A stretch of DNA of 64,000 bases, from the NCBI GenBank assembly GCA_008501635.1, contig QQUJ01000029.1, positions 62,001 through 126,000 of the forward strand, given 5' to 3'. The position numbers were made by a program, and so were the translations under genes. The notes under the pieces were generated by a model that was given only the letters and a program-made list of their open reading frames with translations, made no database searches and was not told the origin of the DNA. Shown in pieces: positions 45,474-56,989 of the stretch. Origin of the DNA: Pseudomonadota bacterium. Lineage in GTDB: Bacteria > Pseudomonadota > Gammaproteobacteria > QQUJ01. Every line of letters begins with the position of its first letter. Position 1 is the first letter of the stretch.

Positions 45474-48059
45474 TTACAGGGTCTTGGCAACCTGAACGCG
45501 CTCATACACCTCGATCTGATCACCGGGTTTGACGTCATTGTAATTCTTTACGCCGATACCGCATTCGGTACCGGAACGGACCTCATTGACGTCGTCCTTG
45601 AAGCGGCGCAACGACTCAAGTTCGCCCTCGTAAATCACCACATTGTCGCGCAGCACACGGATCGGATTGTGCCGCTTGACCGCGCCCTCAACCACCAGAC
45701 AGCCGGCAATGGCACCCAGTTTGGAGGAGCGGAACACGTCGCGCACCTCGGCCAGGCCAACGATCTGCTCGCGCATCTCGGGCTGAAGCTTGCCGACAAT
45801 CGCCTGCTTGACCTCGTCAATCGCCTCGTAGATGACGCTGTAATAGTGCAGATCCACACCCGCTTCGCTCACCAGGCGGCGTGCGGCGGAATCGGCGCGA
45901 ACGTTAAAGCCGATGATGATGGCATTGGAGGCCAGCGCCAGATTGACGTCAGACTCGGTGATCCCGCCGACACCGGCCGCTACGACCTTGACCTTTACCT
46001 CCTCGGTGGAGAGGTTCTCCAGCGAATCGCGCAGCGCCTCGACGCTACCCTGGACATCCGCCTTGATCAGCAGATTGACCTGCTGGACGTCGCCCTCCTG
46101 CATCTGCGTGAACATATCTTCGAGCTTGGCCTGCTGCTGTTTGGCGAGGCGCACATCGCGGAACTTGCCTTGACGGAACAGCGCCACTTCGCGGGCCTTG
46201 CGCTCGTCGGTCACTACGATCATGTCGTCACCGGCATTGGGGGAACCGGAGAGACCCAGGACCACTGCCGGCATCGACGGCCCTACCTTGTCGATAGGCT
46301 TACCGCTTTCATCGAACATGGCGCGAACGCGGCCGTACTCCATGCCCGAGAGTATGATGTCGCCCCGGTTGAGCGTGCCCTTCTGGACCAACAGCGTCGC
46401 GACCGGGCCACGGCCCTTGTCAAGACTCGACTCCAGCACCACACCCGCGGCGGGCCCCTCCGCGACAGCGGTCAGTTCCATCACCTCGGCCTGGAGCAGA
46501 ATCGCATCAAGCAGCTTGTCGACGCCATCACCCGTCTTGGCCGAGACGTAGACAAACATGGTGTCGCCACCCCAATCGTCCGGAATCACCTTCTGGTTGA
46601 CCAGCTCCTGCTTCACGCGGTCGGTCTCGGCATCCGGTTTATCGATCTTGTTGACCGCCACTACCAGCGGTACCTCGGCGGCACGGGCATGTTGGATCGC
46701 CTCGATGGTCTGGGGCATCACGCCGTCGTCGGCAGCCACCACCAGCACCACGATATCGGTAATCTGGGCGCCGCGCGCACGCATCGCGGTAAACGCCGCG
46801 TGGCCAGGCGTATCCAGGAACGAGATGACACCCTTGTCGGTCTCAACGTGATACGCGCCGATATGCTGGGTAATGCCGCCGGCTTCGCCCGCGGCCACGC
46901 GGGTGCGTCGGATGTAATCGAGCAACGACGTCTTGCCGTGATCGACATGACCCATAATGGTCACTACCGGAGGCCGCGGCTGCTGTTCGCCCTCCGCCAC
47001 CGCACTCAGGGAAAGTTCGTCCTCAAGGCTGCTATCGGCCATCAGCTTGGCCTTGTGCCCCATCTCCTCGACGATCAGCGTTGCGGTCTCCTGATCGAGC
47101 ACCTGATTGATGGTGGCCATCACCCCCATCTGCATCATCACTTTGATGAGTTCGGCGGCCTTAACGGCCATCTTCTGCGCCAGTTCAGCTACCGTGATGG
47201 TTTCGGGAATCGCGACCTCACGAACGACAGGGGCGGTTGGGCGTTCGAACCCATGGGTCTGTGAGGGGGCGACACTGGGAACGCGCGTACGACCCTTCTT
47301 CTTGCGGCGGCCGCTCTTGCTTTCGGCCACATGGAGTTCCTTGCGACCGAAGCGGCTTTCCCGGTCGTCGCGGCGTGTCTCTTTCTCTTTTTCCTTCTTG
47401 GGTGCCCGGCTTTTCGTCTCGGTGGCAACCTTTGCTTCCGCATCGACCCGCGCCTTCTGGGTCTCTTCCTCGGCCTGGCGACGAGCCTCTTCTTCGGCCT
47501 GCTGACGGGCTTCCTGCTCGGCCTGCTGCAGCGCTTCCTGCTCGGCCAGCTGTCGTGCCTCCTCCTCGGCCTGATTCTGCCTTTCGAGGTCCTGCTGTGC
47601 GGCAATACGCTCTTCGTCGATCTTGCTTTGCTTATCGACCTCGGGCTGCTCGACAACGCGCTCCTCTTCAGCCGGGACAGCCTTGACTGCCTCTGCCTCT
47701 GCCTCAGCATCGGCCTCGGCACGCTGCCGTTCTTCGTCGAGCACCGCGCTACGCTTTATGTAGGTGCGTTTCTTGCGCACCTCAACACTGACGGTCTTGA
47801 CCTTGCCACGATCCCCGGTCTGGCGGATCTCACTGACCAGTTTGCGTTTGAGAGTGATCTTTTTCGGCTCGGCAACACCCTCCCCCGTTTTCTTGCCATG
47901 CGCCTTGCGCAAGTGGCTGAGCAGGTCCAACTTCTGCTGCTCAGTGATGCTGGAGTCAGCGGTATTGACATCAACACCTGCCTCCTGCAACTGAGCAAGC
48001 AAGCGGTCTACGGAGATACCGACCACATCCGCCAATTGTTTTACGGTCAATTCGGTCAT
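45474..48059 (-). CDS. infB: Translation initiation factor IF-2
   Basis: An 861-residue GTPase that delivers fMet-tRNA to the 30S subunit. An N-terminal IF2_N domain ([20 protein letters not shown]) is followed by a long charged linker (about 90-240) rich in repeated [17 protein letters not shown]-type units, predicted as coiled helix. The G domain has G1 [20 protein letters not shown] (G3) and NKIDKPDAE (G4), then domains II-IV. Length is between short and long IF-2 forms (E. coli 890). It lies 19 bp after nusA. An antisense open frame of 764 codons over it is a shadow. Confidence 0.97.
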   Translation of the reverse strand: MTELTVKQLADVVGISVDRLLAQLQEAGVDVNTADSSITEQQKLDLLSHLRKAHGKKTGEGVAEPKKITLKRKLVSEIRQTGDRGKVKTVSVEVRKKRTYIKRSAVLDEERQRAEADAEAEAEAVKAVPAEEERVVEQPEVDKQSKIDEERIAAQQDLERQNQAEEEARQLAEQEALQQAEQEARQQAEEEARRQAEEETQKARVDAEAKVATETKSRAPKKEKEKETRRDDRESRFGRKELHVAESKSGRRKKKGRTRVPSVAPSQTHGFERPTAPVVREVAIPETITVAELAQKMAVKAAELIKVMMQMGVMATINQVLDQETATLIVEEMGHKAKLMADSSLEDELSLSAVAEGEQQPRPPVVTIMGHVDHGKTSLLDYIRRTRVAAGEAGGITQHIGAYHVETDKGVISFLDTPGHAAFTAMRARGAQITDIVVLVVAADDGVMPQTIEAIQHARAAEVPLVVAVNKIDKPDAETDRVKQELVNQKVIPDDWGGDTMFVYVSAKTGDGVDKLLDAILLQAEVMELTAVAEGPAAGVVLESSLDKGRGPVATLLVQKGTLNRGDIILSGMEYGRVRAMFDESGKPIDKVGPSMPAVVLGLSGSPNAGDDMIVVTDERKAREVALFRQGKFRDVRLAKQQQAKLEDMFTQMQEGDVQQVNLLIKADVQGSVEALRDSLENLSTEEVKVKVVAAGVGGITESDVNLALASNAIIIGFNVRADSAARRLVSEAGVDLHYYSVIYEAIDEVKQAIVGKLQPEMREQIVGLAEVRDVFRSSKLGAIAGCLVVEGAVKRHNPIRVLRDNVVIYEGELESLRRFKDDVNEVRSGTECGIGVKNYNDVKPGDQIEVYERVQVAKTL

Positions 48060-48078
48060 TGGTTCCCCCTCCTAGAGA

Positions 48079-49581
48079 CTAGCCCTGCTGTTCGTCGGCA
48101 AACCACGGGGCACGTGCCGTCATGATCAGTGCCGCGGCACGCTCTTCATCGACACCTTCGATATCGATTAGCTCATCCACCGCCTGCTCTGCCAGATCCT
48201 CCATGGTGCAGATGCCACGGCTTGCCAGCACGAATGCCAATTCACGGTCCATGCCCTCCATGCCGAGCAGATCTTCAGCGGGTTCGGATTCTTCCAGCTT
48301 CTCTTCGTTGGCTATGGCGCGCAGCAACAAGACATCACGCGCGCGATTGCGCAGTTCCTCGACGATACTCTCGTCGAATTCCTCAATTTCCAGCATCTCC
48401 TGAGGCGGTACGTAGGCAACCTCCTCAATCGTGGAGAAACCTTCCTGCACCAGGATGGCGGCCAGCTCTTCGTCGACATCCAGCTGTTCCTTGAATATGG
48501 CCTGGAGCCGCTCGGCCTCCTGCTCGCTCTTCTCCTCGGCCTGGCCCTCGGTCATGACGTTGAGGTCCCATCCGGTCAGTTGGCTCGCCAGCCGGACATT
48601 CTGCCCGCCACGGCCAATCGCCTGCGACAGCTGCTCTTCGGCGACTGCCACGTCCATGCTGCCGCTCTCCTCATCCACGACGATGGAGACGACATCAGCC
48701 GGGGACATGGCATTCACCACCCACTGCGCCGGATTCTCGCTCCAGTTGATGATATCGACGCGCTCGCCGGAGAGTTCGTTGGACACCGCCTGGACGCGCG
48801 AGCCGCGCATGCCGACACAGGCGCCGATCGGATCAATGCGCTGATCCTTGGCGCGCACAGCAATCTTGGCACGCAGGCCGGGATCGCGGGCAGCACCCAT
48901 GATCTCGATCAACCCTTCACCCACCTCCGGGACCTCAAGCTTGAACAGCTCGATCAACAACTCCGGTGCGGTACGGCTGATGAAGAGTTGCGGGCCGCGC
49001 TGTTCCGAACGAACCTCGTAGAGATAGCCCCTGACGCGGTCACCCGGGCGCACCGGTTCGCGCGGGATCATGTTCTCGCGGGTGATGATTGCCTCGGCAT
49101 TTCCACCGAGATCCAGATAGACATTGCCGCGTTCGATGCGTTTGACCACGCCCATGACCAGGTCACCGATGCGATCCTTGTACGCCTCGACCACTTGGGC
49201 GCGTTCCGCCTCGCGGACCTTTTGCACGATAACCTGCTTGGCCGCTTGCGCGCCAATACGACCAAAGGCAACCGATTCGATCGGCTCCTCGATATAGCCA
49301 TCCACTTCGATATCGGGTTGGACCTTGCGTGCCTCGCTCAAGCGAATCTCGGCGTCCGGATTTTCGGGCTCTTCGGTTTCGTCGGGGATGACCAGCCAGC
49401 GACGAAAGCTCTCATAGGCGCCCGTATCGCGATCTATAGCGACCCGTGCGTCGATATCACCGGCATGCTTCTTGCGCGTTGCCGACGCCAGGGCGGCTTC
49501 TATCGCCTCGAAAATAACGCTCTTCTGGACGCCCTTTTCGTTGGAAACGGCGTCTACCACCATCAAAATCTCTTTGTTCAT
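48079..49581 (-). CDS. nusA: Transcription termination/antitermination factor NusA
   Basis: A 500-residue RNA polymerase-binding factor. Domains in order are the N-terminal RNAP-binding domain ([20 protein letters not shown]), S1 ([20 protein letters not shown]), KH1 ([20 protein letters not shown]) and KH2 ([20 protein letters not shown]), then two acidic AR-type repeats at the C-terminus (about 365-500), which E. coli NusA also has. Length matches E. coli (495). NusA is known to regulate its own operon; the hairpin before rimP is a candidate target. Confidence 0.97.
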   Translation of the reverse strand: MNKEILMVVDAVSNEKGVQKSVIFEAIEAALASATRKKHAGDIDARVAIDRDTGAYESFRRWLVIPDETEEPENPDAEIRLSEARKVQPDIEVDGYIEEPIESVAFGRIGAQAAKQVIVQKVREAERAQVVEAYKDRIGDLVMGVVKRIERGNVYLDLGGNAEAIITRENMIPREPVRPGDRVRGYLYEVRSEQRGPQLFISRTAPELLIELFKLEVPEVGEGLIEIMGAARDPGLRAKIAVRAKDQRIDPIGACVGMRGSRVQAVSNELSGERVDIINWSENPAQWVVNAMSPADVVSIVVDEESGSMDVAVAEEQLSQAIGRGGQNVRLASQLTGWDLNVMTEGQAEEKSEQEAERLQAIFKEQLDVDEELAAILVQEGFSTIEEVAYVPPQEMLEIEEFDESIVEELRNRARDVLLLRAIANEEKLEESEPAEDLLGMEGMDRELAFVLASRGICTMEDLAEQAVDELIDIEGVDEERAAALIMTARAPWFADEQQG

Positions 49582-49647
49582 CGCTTCAAGCCTCCAGGCC
49601 GGATATCGACACGCTTGCGGGGATCTGACGAGCCCTCCGCCTGTCGA

Positions 49648-50103
49648 TCAGAACTCCGGCGCCAACCGAGCCTGCTCAATCTCAGCAAGCGGCAGTTTCA
49701 CCGTCTCGCCATCCTGTACCAAAACCACGCTGTCTCCCTCCAGACCCTGGAGGAGACCTTCAAATTTCCGGCGCCCCTCCTGCGGGATCGCCATTCGCAC
49801 CTTGACCCGTTGACCGCTGAAACGCTCGTAATGCGTGCGGTCGAATAACGGCCTGTCCAGGCCGGGCGACGAGACCTCCAGATTGTAGTTACCGGGAATC
49901 GGGTCCTCGACATCCAGTACGCCGCTGATCTGATAGCTGACCCGCTGGCAATCGCTGACGCCGATACCCTCCGGGCGGTCGATGTAGATCCGCAGCAAAC
50001 CACCGCGTGGCCCTGCCGCGAACTCGATACCCACCAACTCATAACCCATGCCGACAATCACGGGTTCTAATAGCTGATAGAGCTTATCGGGTGCGCGCCG
50101 CAT
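49648..50103 (-). CDS. rimP: Ribosome maturation factor RimP
   Basis: A 151-residue factor for 30S assembly. Conserved features are LEPVIVGMGYELVGIEFAAG, LLRIYIDRPEGIGVSDCQRV and LEVSSPGLDRPLFDRTHYER. The ATG at 50103 (MRRAPDKLYQLL) follows GAGGCG. The frame continues to 50181, but that part crosses a terminator-like hairpin and lacks similarity. It is the first protein gene of the nusA operon, downstream of initiator tRNA as in E. coli (metY-rimP-nusA-infB). Confidence 0.95.
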   Translation of the reverse strand: MRRAPDKLYQLLEPVIVGMGYELVGIEFAAGPRGGLLRIYIDRPEGIGVSDCQRVSYQISGVLDVEDPIPGNYNLEVSSPGLDRPLFDRTHYERFSGQRVKVRMAIPQEGRRKFEGLLQGLEGDSVVLVQDGETVKLPLAEIEQARLAPEF

Positions 50104-50118
50104 CGCCTCGCCATAAAC

Positions 50119-50139
50119 AAAAAAAGGGCCTACGGCCCA
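50119..50139 (-). terminator. Terminator-like attenuator hairpin before rimP
   Basis: On the minus strand GGGCC-GTA-GGCCC is followed at once by seven T residues, ending about 15 bases before the rimP ATG. It can act as an intrinsic terminator or attenuator of the rimP-nusA-infB operon. The stem is only 5 bp, so strength is uncertain. Confidence 0.5.
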
Positions 50140-50256
50140 CGTTGAAATCCTCGTGACTGCTCGGCAAGAACCGTCTATCAAGCCCTCTCGCCGTCTCAGC
50201 TCCGGCCGTCCCCAAGGTCAGTGCCATCGCATCGGGGACCCGCGAGGGACCCCTAA

Positions 50257-50279
50257 TAAAAAACCCCGTAAACGGGGTT
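50257..50279 (-). terminator. Intrinsic terminator after tRNA-fMet
   Basis: On the minus strand AACCCCG-TTTA-CGGGGTT is followed by TTTTATT, 22 bases downstream of the tRNA CCA end. It would end most nuo/tRNA transcripts before the rimP operon. Confidence 0.85.
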
Positions 50280-50300
50280 CTTCTTACTAACCTCGAATAT

Positions 50301-50377
<77 letters not shown>

Positions 50378-50435
50378 CCGGAAAACGAGCGGAATTTTAC
50401 ATACTCCCCTGCGCCGAATCAACCTTGGCGGAAAA

Positions 50436-51884
50436 CTACGCCACTACCGAGGCACAGAGTGCCATCAGCGCCCCGGGGGAAATGCCGAGTGCCAGAATAG
50501 CCAACCCATTGGCGCTCATCATCAATCTAACGTCTGCCGCAGGATTCACCGCGGAGTCGTCTTCCGCCGCGTCGAAGTAGATCAGCTTGACGACACGGAT
50601 GTAGTAAAACGCACCTACGACGGAGAACGCCACCGCCACCACCGCCAGCCAGACAAGATCGGCGTTGATCACGGCCTGCAGCACCGAGAGTTTGGCGTAG
50701 AATCCCACGGTCGGCGGAACACCGGCCATGGAAAACATGAGCAACAGCATGATGAAAGCAAACCATGGGCTGCGCTTACCCAAGCCCTTGAAACTATCAA
50801 GTTCATCCGCTTCATAGCCGGCACGGCTCAACAGGATGATCATGCCGAAGCCCCCCGCCGCAGTGAGCGCGTAGACCACCGTGTAGAACATGGAGGCCGC
50901 GTACCCTTGCGCCGTACCCGAAAGGATGCCCAGCAAAATAAATCCAACGTGAGCAATGGTCGAATAGGCCAGCATACGCTTGATGTTGGACTGGGCGATG
51001 GCGACCACGTTACCGATACCGATCGAAAGTACCGCGAGCATCACCAGCATCTGCTGCCATTCCCCGTGCAGACCCTGCAGCCCGTCTACCAGGAGTCGCA
51101 TCACCATAGCGAAAGCCGCAATCTTGGGGGCGGTGCCGATATAGAGTGTCACCGACGTGGGGGCGCCATGGTAAACATCCGGTACCCACATATGAAAAGG
51201 TACGGCACCCAACTTGAACGCCAGGCCGACGATGATGAACACCGTCCCAAAAACCAGTATCAGATTACCCTCCAGGATCGAACCCGCCGCTATGCTTTGC
51301 GCGACAGCGGCGATATCGAGTGTTCCCGTAGCACCGTAGATCATCGACATCCCGTAGAGCAGCATTCCTGAGGCAATTGCGCCCAGCACGAAGTATTTCA
51401 TGGCCGCTTCGGAGGCCACCCGATTGTCACGGTCAAAAGCAACCAGCGCGTAAAGCGACAGCGATAGAGTCTCCAGTCCCAGATAGACGGTAAGCAGATT
51501 GCGCGCCGAAATCATGATCATCATGCCCAGCACGCCGAAAAGACCGAGCACGTAATACTCACCCTTGAGCAGATTACGCACACGCAGGTACTCGCGGGAG
51601 TAAAGAAACACACCGGCGGTAATGATGAAGACCGCCAACTTCAAGACGTCGGCCATCGGATCACGCACAAAGGTGTTGTTAAAGGTCAGTATCTCGGTGC
51701 TGCTGAACGTGACGACAATAATGATCGCTGTCATCACCAGAGTCAGCTGTGACAACAGATAAGCCACATTCCGGTTCCGCTCGCCAACGAACAGATCGAC
51801 CACCAACACAACGCAGGCCATGGCCAGGAGGAAGATCTCCGGGGCTGCCGGAGCGAAATCAGGAATCACGAAATTCATTCCCAA
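50436..51884 (-). CDS. nuoN: NADH-quinone oxidoreductase subunit N
   Basis: A 482-residue antiporter-like proton-pumping subunit of complex I with about 14 transmembrane helices. Conserved stretches include [20 protein letters not shown]-type N-terminus, [37 protein letters not shown] (with the pumping Lys) and [20 protein letters not shown]. Last gene of the nuo operon, ending 58 bp before the tRNA. Confidence 0.95.
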   Translation of the reverse strand: MGMNFVIPDFAPAAPEIFLLAMACVVLVVDLFVGERNRNVAYLLSQLTLVMTAIIIVVTFSSTEILTFNNTFVRDPMADVLKLAVFIITAGVFLYSREYLRVRNLLKGEYYVLGLFGVLGMMIMISARNLLTVYLGLETLSLSLYALVAFDRDNRVASEAAMKYFVLGAIASGMLLYGMSMIYGATGTLDIAAVAQSIAAGSILEGNLILVFGTVFIIVGLAFKLGAVPFHMWVPDVYHGAPTSVTLYIGTAPKIAAFAMVMRLLVDGLQGLHGEWQQMLVMLAVLSIGIGNVVAIAQSNIKRMLAYSTIAHVGFILLGILSGTAQGYAASMFYTVVYALTAAGGFGMIILLSRAGYEADELDSFKGLGKRSPWFAFIMLLLMFSMAGVPPTVGFYAKLSVLQAVINADLVWLAVVAVAFSVVGAFYYIRVVKLIYFDAAEDDSAVNPAADVRLMMSANGLAILALGISPGALMALCASVVA

Positions 51885-51939
51885 ACCTTATGTCGTTTTT
51901 ATTCACAATGTTCGAACAGGCCGCGCATGCGTCCCACCG

Positions 51940-53451
51940 TTAGATCTTTGACACCAGGATGTACTGGAGCAGGTTCTCCACCGTGGCGTGCATCACCTCG
52001 GTCAGCGGCTGCGGCCAGACACCCAACAACAGCACCGCCACGGCCAGCACACCAAGAATCAGGAACTCCCGATTGTTCACGTCATCCAGAGCCGCGACAT
52101 GCTCGTGCACCACCGGGCCAAACACCACGCGCTTGACCATCCACAGGGTATAGGCTGCACCGAGCACCAAGATGGTGGCCGCGAGAAACGCATACCAGAT
52201 GTTTGCCTGGTAACTGCTGAGGATGACCATGAACTCCCCGACAAAACCCGAGGTGCCCGGCAATCCGGAATTGGCGAGTGCAAACAGCACCATAAACCCC
52301 GCGAAGATCGGCATGCTGTGCACCACACCGCCATAGGAGGCGATCTCGCGACTGTGCACGCGGTCGTACATCACCCCGACACAGAGAAACAGGGCGCCGG
52401 AGATGAAGCCGTGCGAAATCATCTGCACCATGCCGCCTTCAATACCCATGATAATGGCGTCCGTGCTCCCGGAGGCACGGACGATACCGTAGGCGATGAA
52501 AAAACCCAGGGTGACGAATCCCATGTGGGCAATCGATGAGTAGGCGATCAGTTTCTTCATGTCACTCTGCACCAGCGCAACGAAGCCGATATAGACTACA
52601 GCTATCAACGAGAGCGCGATGACCAGCCAATCGAGCGTCTGACTCGCGTCAGGAGCAATTGGCATGGCGAAGCGCAGGAAACCGTAGCCACCCAGTTTCA
52701 GCAGCACTGCCGCCAGGATCACCGAGCCACCGGTGGGTGCCTCAACATGGGCATCAGGCAACCATGTGTGCACCGGCCACATCGGCACCTTGACGCCAAA
52801 GGCAAGCAGGAAGGCGAGGAAGATCAGTATCTGCGCCGTAAGACCCAGCGGCAGACGGTAAAAATCCACCAGCGCGAAGCTACCGGTCTGCGTGTACATG
52901 TAGATCAACGAGATCAACATGAACACCGAACCGAGAAATGTGTAAAGAAAGAACTTGATCGTGGCGTAGACGCGACGTGGGCCACCCCAGATGCCGATGA
53001 TCAGGAACATGGGGATCAGCAGCGCCTCCCAGAAGACATAAAAGAGCATGGCATCCAGGGCGCTGAAGACACCGATCAGGATGCCTTCCATGATCAGGAA
53101 TGCCGCCATGTAGAGATTGGGACGATCCTTGATCACCTCCCACGCCGACAGTACCACCAGCACCGTACAGAAAGTGGTCAACAAGATCAGCGGCATGGAT
53201 ATACCGTCGATTCCCAGATGATAGTTGATGGCAAAGGTTTCGATCCACGGCGCAAACTCAGCGAACTGCATCTCCGCGGTGGCGCGATCGAAACCGCTCC
53301 ACAGCGGCAGACTCAGCACGAAGGTGATGGTTGAGACCACGACCGCCAGTGTCTTTGCCCGATTACCCTTGTCGCCGAGGAACGCCGTGATGAGCCCGCC
53401 CGCTATGGGGAACCAGATGAGCAGACTCAGCAGTGGAAACTCCGAATTCAT
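51940..53451 (-). CDS. nuoM: NADH-quinone oxidoreductase subunit M
   Basis: A 503-residue antiporter-like subunit with about 14 helices that pumps protons. Typical motifs are NYHLGIDGISMPLILLTTFC, FFLYTFLGSVFMLISLIYMY, FGVKVPMWPVHTWLPDAHVE (central lysine and proline bend) and VQSDMKKLIAYSSIAHMGFV. It lies 13 bp after nuoL and 55 bp before nuoN. Length matches E. coli (509). Confidence 0.96.
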   Translation of the reverse strand: MNSEFPLLSLLIWFPIAGGLITAFLGDKGNRAKTLAVVVSTITFVLSLPLWSGFDRATAEMQFAEFAPWIETFAINYHLGIDGISMPLILLTTFCTVLVVLSAWEVIKDRPNLYMAAFLIMEGILIGVFSALDAMLFYVFWEALLIPMFLIIGIWGGPRRVYATIKFFLYTFLGSVFMLISLIYMYTQTGSFALVDFYRLPLGLTAQILIFLAFLLAFGVKVPMWPVHTWLPDAHVEAPTGGSVILAAVLLKLGGYGFLRFAMPIAPDASQTLDWLVIALSLIAVVYIGFVALVQSDMKKLIAYSSIAHMGFVTLGFFIAYGIVRASGSTDAIIMGIEGGMVQMISHGFISGALFLCVGVMYDRVHSREIASYGGVVHSMPIFAGFMVLFALANSGLPGTSGFVGEFMVILSSYQANIWYAFLAATILVLGAAYTLWMVKRVVFGPVVHEHVAALDDVNNREFLILGVLAVAVLLLGVWPQPLTEVMHATVENLLQYILVSKI

Positions 53452-53464
53452 GAACGACTTCCCC

Positions 53465-55447
53465 TCAGACGACGAACCAGGTCAGCAGCACCAGCAGGCC
53501 AATGATCATTGCAAATGCATAGTGATAGAGATATCCGGACTGGAGTTGGCGCACGACGCCGGATACCCAGCCCACCGCGCGTGCCGAGCCGTTGACCAGG
53601 ACGCCATCGATCAGAATACAATCACCGAGACGCCAGAGTAGATCGCCCATCCCGCGTCCACCGCGCGCCAGGACCTTTTCATTAAAATCGTCGAATCCAT
53701 ATTTGTTGATAAGGATCTCGTGGAAAAAGGCAAGACGCCGGCGAATCATCTCCGGAACATCCGGCCGTTTCATGTAGAGGAACCAGGCCGTGAATACGCC
53801 GCCCACCGCGAGCCAGAAGGGTGCTGTCCCAAAAGCGTGGGTCGCCATGGCCCACCAGCCGTGGAAATGTCCGCTCAAGGTCGCCATCGCCCCGTGCTCG
53901 GGCGAAATCACAATGGCGTCACCGAAATAGCCGCCAAAGAGAAGCGGCTCGATCGTCAGCGCGCCGATAAAGACCGACGGGATCGCCAGCAGTATCAGCG
54001 GAATGGTCACCACCTTGGGTGTTTCGTGCAGATGCTCGCGGGTGTGATGGTCCATACGCTCCTCGCCCCAGAAGGTGAGGAAGTACATGCGGAAGCTGTA
54101 GAGTGCGGTAACGAATACGCCCGCCATGACCGCCCAATAAGCCAGCTCCGCACCCGCAATATTCGAAGCGTGGACAGCCTCGATGATCGAATCCTTGGAG
54201 TAGAAACCGGAAAAGAGTGGTGTACCGATCAGCGCCAGCGAACCGATCAGCGAGGTCCAGTGCGTAATCGGCATGTACTTGCGCAGGCCGCCCATCTTGC
54301 GCATGTCCTGCTCGTGATGCATCGCGATGATCACAGAACCGGCGCCAAGGAACAGCAGTGCCTTGAAGAAGGCATGCGTCATCAGGTGGAAGATCGCGAC
54401 TGAGTAGGCCGAAACACCGAGTGCGACCGTCATGTAGCCGAGTTGCGAAAGTGTCGAATAAGCCACCACGCGCTTGATGTCGTTTTGCACCAGGCCCAGC
54501 AATCCCATAAAGAAGGCCGTGATCGCCCCGATCACCAGCACAAAGCTCAGCGCCGTGTCCGACAGTTCGAACAGCGGTGACATGCGCGCCACCATGAAGA
54601 TACCGGCCGTTACCATGGTTGCGGCGTGGATCAGGGCCGAAATCGGTGTCGGGCCCTCCATGGAATCCGGCAGCCAGACGTGCAGCGGTACCTGTGCCGA
54701 TTTACCCATTGCGCCAATGAAGAGCAGGATGCAGATCAGTGTCATCACCGACCAATCCTGGGTTCCGATCACCTGAACAGTGGCATCCCGTAACTCGGGC
54801 GCCGCCGCAAACACCTGCGCGTAGTCGAGCGTATTGAAATAGAACAGCACAGAGGCGATACCGAGCAGAAAACCGAAATCTCCCACACGATTGACCAGGA
54901 ACGCCTTCATATTGGCGAAAACCGCCGAGGGGCGTACCGACCAGAACCCGATCAGCAGATAGGAGACCACGCCCACCGCCTCCCACCCGAAGAAGAGTTG
55001 GAGAAAGTTGTTGGACATGACCAGCATCAGCATCGAGAACGTGAACAATGAGATATAGCTGAAAAAGCGCTGGTAGCTGTTGCGTCCGGCGCGGCTGGTT
55101 TCCGGCCAGTTGTGCTCATCGTCGGCCATGTAGCCGATGGTGTAGATATGCACCATCAGCGAAACGAAGTTCACCACGCACATCATCAGCACGGTGAGGC
55201 TGTCGATCAGGAAACCGACCTCAAAGACGTATCCGCCGCTGGTCAGCCACGTGTAGACGGCACCATTGAAGATATTTCCGTCGAACACCACATCTTTCAG
55301 CACGATCAACGACAGCAGAAACGAAATCCCGACGCCGACCGTTGTTATCCAGTGTGCTCCCGCCCGGCCAATACGCCCGCCGAACAGGCCCGCGATGATG
55401 GCGCCGGCCAACGGAAAAAGGATAATCGCAAGGTAAACCTTCTCCAT
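53465..55447 (-). CDS. nuoL: NADH-quinone oxidoreductase subunit L
   Basis: A 660-residue subunit with about 16 helices, including the long lateral helix near the C-terminus that runs along the membrane arm. Conserved sequences include [40 protein letters not shown] (active-site region), [20 protein letters not shown] and [20 protein letters not shown]. It starts 4 bp after the nuoK stop. Length is normal (E. coli 613; many others 650-680). Confidence 0.96.
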   Translation of the reverse strand: MEKVYLAIILFPLAGAIIAGLFGGRIGRAGAHWITTVGVGISFLLSLIVLKDVVFDGNIFNGAVYTWLTSGGYVFEVGFLIDSLTVLMMCVVNFVSLMVHIYTIGYMADDEHNWPETSRAGRNSYQRFFSYISLFTFSMLMLVMSNNFLQLFFGWEAVGVVSYLLIGFWSVRPSAVFANMKAFLVNRVGDFGFLLGIASVLFYFNTLDYAQVFAAAPELRDATVQVIGTQDWSVMTLICILLFIGAMGKSAQVPLHVWLPDSMEGPTPISALIHAATMVTAGIFMVARMSPLFELSDTALSFVLVIGAITAFFMGLLGLVQNDIKRVVAYSTLSQLGYMTVALGVSAYSVAIFHLMTHAFFKALLFLGAGSVIIAMHHEQDMRKMGGLRKYMPITHWTSLIGSLALIGTPLFSGFYSKDSIIEAVHASNIAGAELAYWAVMAGVFVTALYSFRMYFLTFWGEERMDHHTREHLHETPKVVTIPLILLAIPSVFIGALTIEPLLFGGYFGDAIVISPEHGAMATLSGHFHGWWAMATHAFGTAPFWLAVGGVFTAWFLYMKRPDVPEMIRRRLAFFHEILINKYGFDDFNEKVLARGGRGMGDLLWRLGDCILIDGVLVNGSARAVGWVSGVVRQLQSGYLYHYAFAMIIGLLVLLTWFVV

Positions 55448-55451
55448 CCCC

Positions 55452-55757
55452 TTAACCCTTCATCATGTCCAGGTCGTTCACATTGATGGTGCGCCGATTA
55501 CGGAACAGCACCACCAGAATCGCCAAGCCGATGGCGGCCTCCGCGGCGGCGACCGTCAGGATAAAGAAGACGAAGACCTGCCCGCCGGTATCACCCAGAA
55601 AATGGGAAAAAGCGATGAAGTTCATGTTGACCGCCAACAACATCAGTTCGATGGCCATCAACAGAATCAGCACGTTCTTGCGATTGAGAAAAATTCCCGC
55701 CACGCTGAGTGCGAACAGGATCGCGCCCAAGGTGAGGTAGTTTGACAAGTCAATCAT
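55452..55757 (-). CDS. nuoK: NADH-quinone oxidoreductase subunit K
   Basis: A 101-residue, three-helix membrane subunit. The conserved glutamates lie in [20 protein letters not shown] and [19 protein letters not shown], which form part of the central proton path. Same length as E. coli NuoK (100). A 77-bp spacer separates it from nuoJ. Confidence 0.96.
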   Translation of the reverse strand: MIDLSNYLTLGAILFALSVAGIFLNRKNVLILLMAIELMLLAVNMNFIAFSHFLGDTGGQVFVFFILTVAAAEAAIGLAILVVLFRNRRTINVNDLDMMKG

Positions 55758-55834
55758 TGTTGTTCCCCATACCCTGCCTCGCGGCGCAGGCGACTATGTC
55801 TTTCGCTTTCGGACTCGCGTTTCTGGTCGCGAGG

Positions 55835-56446
55835 CTAGCTTTCAACTTTTTTCTCCGCTTCCATCTTCACCAGGCGAACGCGATCGGCACGGCGTACCGC
55901 GATCTGCCTGGTCGGATCCTGATGGCGTGTCCCCGGGCGACGCCGCAGTGTCAAAGTAATAGCTGCAACGATGGCGATCAGCAGGATGACCGACGCGATC
56001 TCAAAGGGATAGAAATAGTCGGTGTAAAGAATCATCCCTAACTCGCGGGTATTGCTGTAATCGGCACCGTGCCGCAATGGCGCCGGCATGTGCACGCCGT
56101 CGAAGTAACGCGTGCTCACCACCATCATCATCTCGGCGACCATCACCACGGCGATGCCCGCTCCCAGCGGCAGATAACTCATGAAACCCTCGCGCAGTTG
56201 ATCGATGTTGATATCGAGCATCATCACCACGAACAGGAACAACACCATCACTGCGCCGACATAGACCAGCACCAGGGTGATCGCCAGGAATTCAGCCTCG
56301 GCCAACAGCCAGATCGCCGATGAGGTCACAAAACACAAAACCAGGAACATGGCGGCGTGCACGGGATTGCGCGCCGTGATTACACGAAACGCGGCAAAGA
56401 CCAGAATGGCCGCAAATAAAAAGAAGATACCCTGCTCTAGCGTCAT
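55835..56446 (-). CDS. nuoJ: NADH-quinone oxidoreductase subunit J
   Basis: A 203-residue membrane subunit with five helices. Typical sequences are NPVHAAMFLVLCFVTSSAIW, LAITLVLVYVGAVMVLFLFV (the pi-bulge helix with conserved Tyr/Gly) and VVMMLDINIDQLREGF. The C-terminus is a basic tail (RADRVRLVKMEAEKKVES). It lies 44 bp after nuoI. Confidence 0.95.
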   Translation of the reverse strand: MTLEQGIFFLFAAILVFAAFRVITARNPVHAAMFLVLCFVTSSAIWLLAEAEFLAITLVLVYVGAVMVLFLFVVMMLDINIDQLREGFMSYLPLGAGIAVVMVAEMMMVVSTRYFDGVHMPAPLRHGADYSNTRELGMILYTDYFYPFEIASVILLIAIVAAITLTLRRRPGTRHQDPTRQIAVRRADRVRLVKMEAEKKVES

Positions 56447-56490
56447 GAGATGTTCAACTCTCGTTCGTCAGTCACCGTTTTCCATGGCCA

Positions 56491-56979
56491 TCAGCGATAG
56501 GGCGCATCAGCCGCTCGACGCTCGGCGATTTCCACCTCATAGCGATCGCCGATGGCCAACAGTTTCTCCTTGGTCATTACCTGCTCACCGCGATTTTCAA
56601 AGTGATACTCGAAGATATGGGTCTCGACGACGGCATCCACCGGGCAGGCCTCTTCGCAGTAGCCGCAGAAGATGCACTTGAACAGATCAATGTCATAACG
56701 CGTTGTCCGGCGTTGGCCATCCTCGCGGGGCTCGGCCTCGATGGTGATCGCCAGCGCCGGGCAGACCGCTTCGCACAGTTTGCAGGCGATGCAGCGCTCC
56801 TCGCCGTTGGCGTAACGGCGTAGCGCGTGGATGCCGCGAAACCGCGGCGACATGGGCGTTTTCTCATCCGGGTACTGGACGGTGATTTTTCGGCCAAACA
56901 GATGTTTGCCGGTCACGCGCAGTCCCAGTAACAGTTCCCAGAGAAACAGACTCTTGATGTAGTTCGTCACTGTATTCAT
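56491..56979 (-). CDS. nuoI: NADH-quinone oxidoreductase subunit I
   Basis: A 162-residue ferredoxin-like subunit carrying clusters N6a and N6b. Two CxxCxxCxxxCP motifs are present: [12 protein letters not shown] (C63, C66, C69, C73) and [12 protein letters not shown] (C102, C105, C108, C112). The frame opens at 57033 inside nuoH; ATG 56979 ([17 protein letters not shown]) matches family starts and comes right after the nuoH stop at 56990. Confidence 0.96.
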   Translation of the reverse strand: MNTVTNYIKSLFLWELLLGLRVTGKHLFGRKITVQYPDEKTPMSPRFRGIHALRRYANGEERCIACKLCEAVCPALAITIEAEPREDGQRRTTRYDIDLFKCIFCGYCEEACPVDAVVETHIFEYHFENRGEQVMTKEKLLAIGDRYEVEIAERRAADAPYR

Positions 56980-56989
56980 TGCCGTCACC

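Noticed and set aside
44970-47264. 764-codon open frame on the plus strand
   Set aside because: Antisense to rbfA/infB; composition (many His, Leu, Asp) is typical of a codon-position shadow and no motif is visible.
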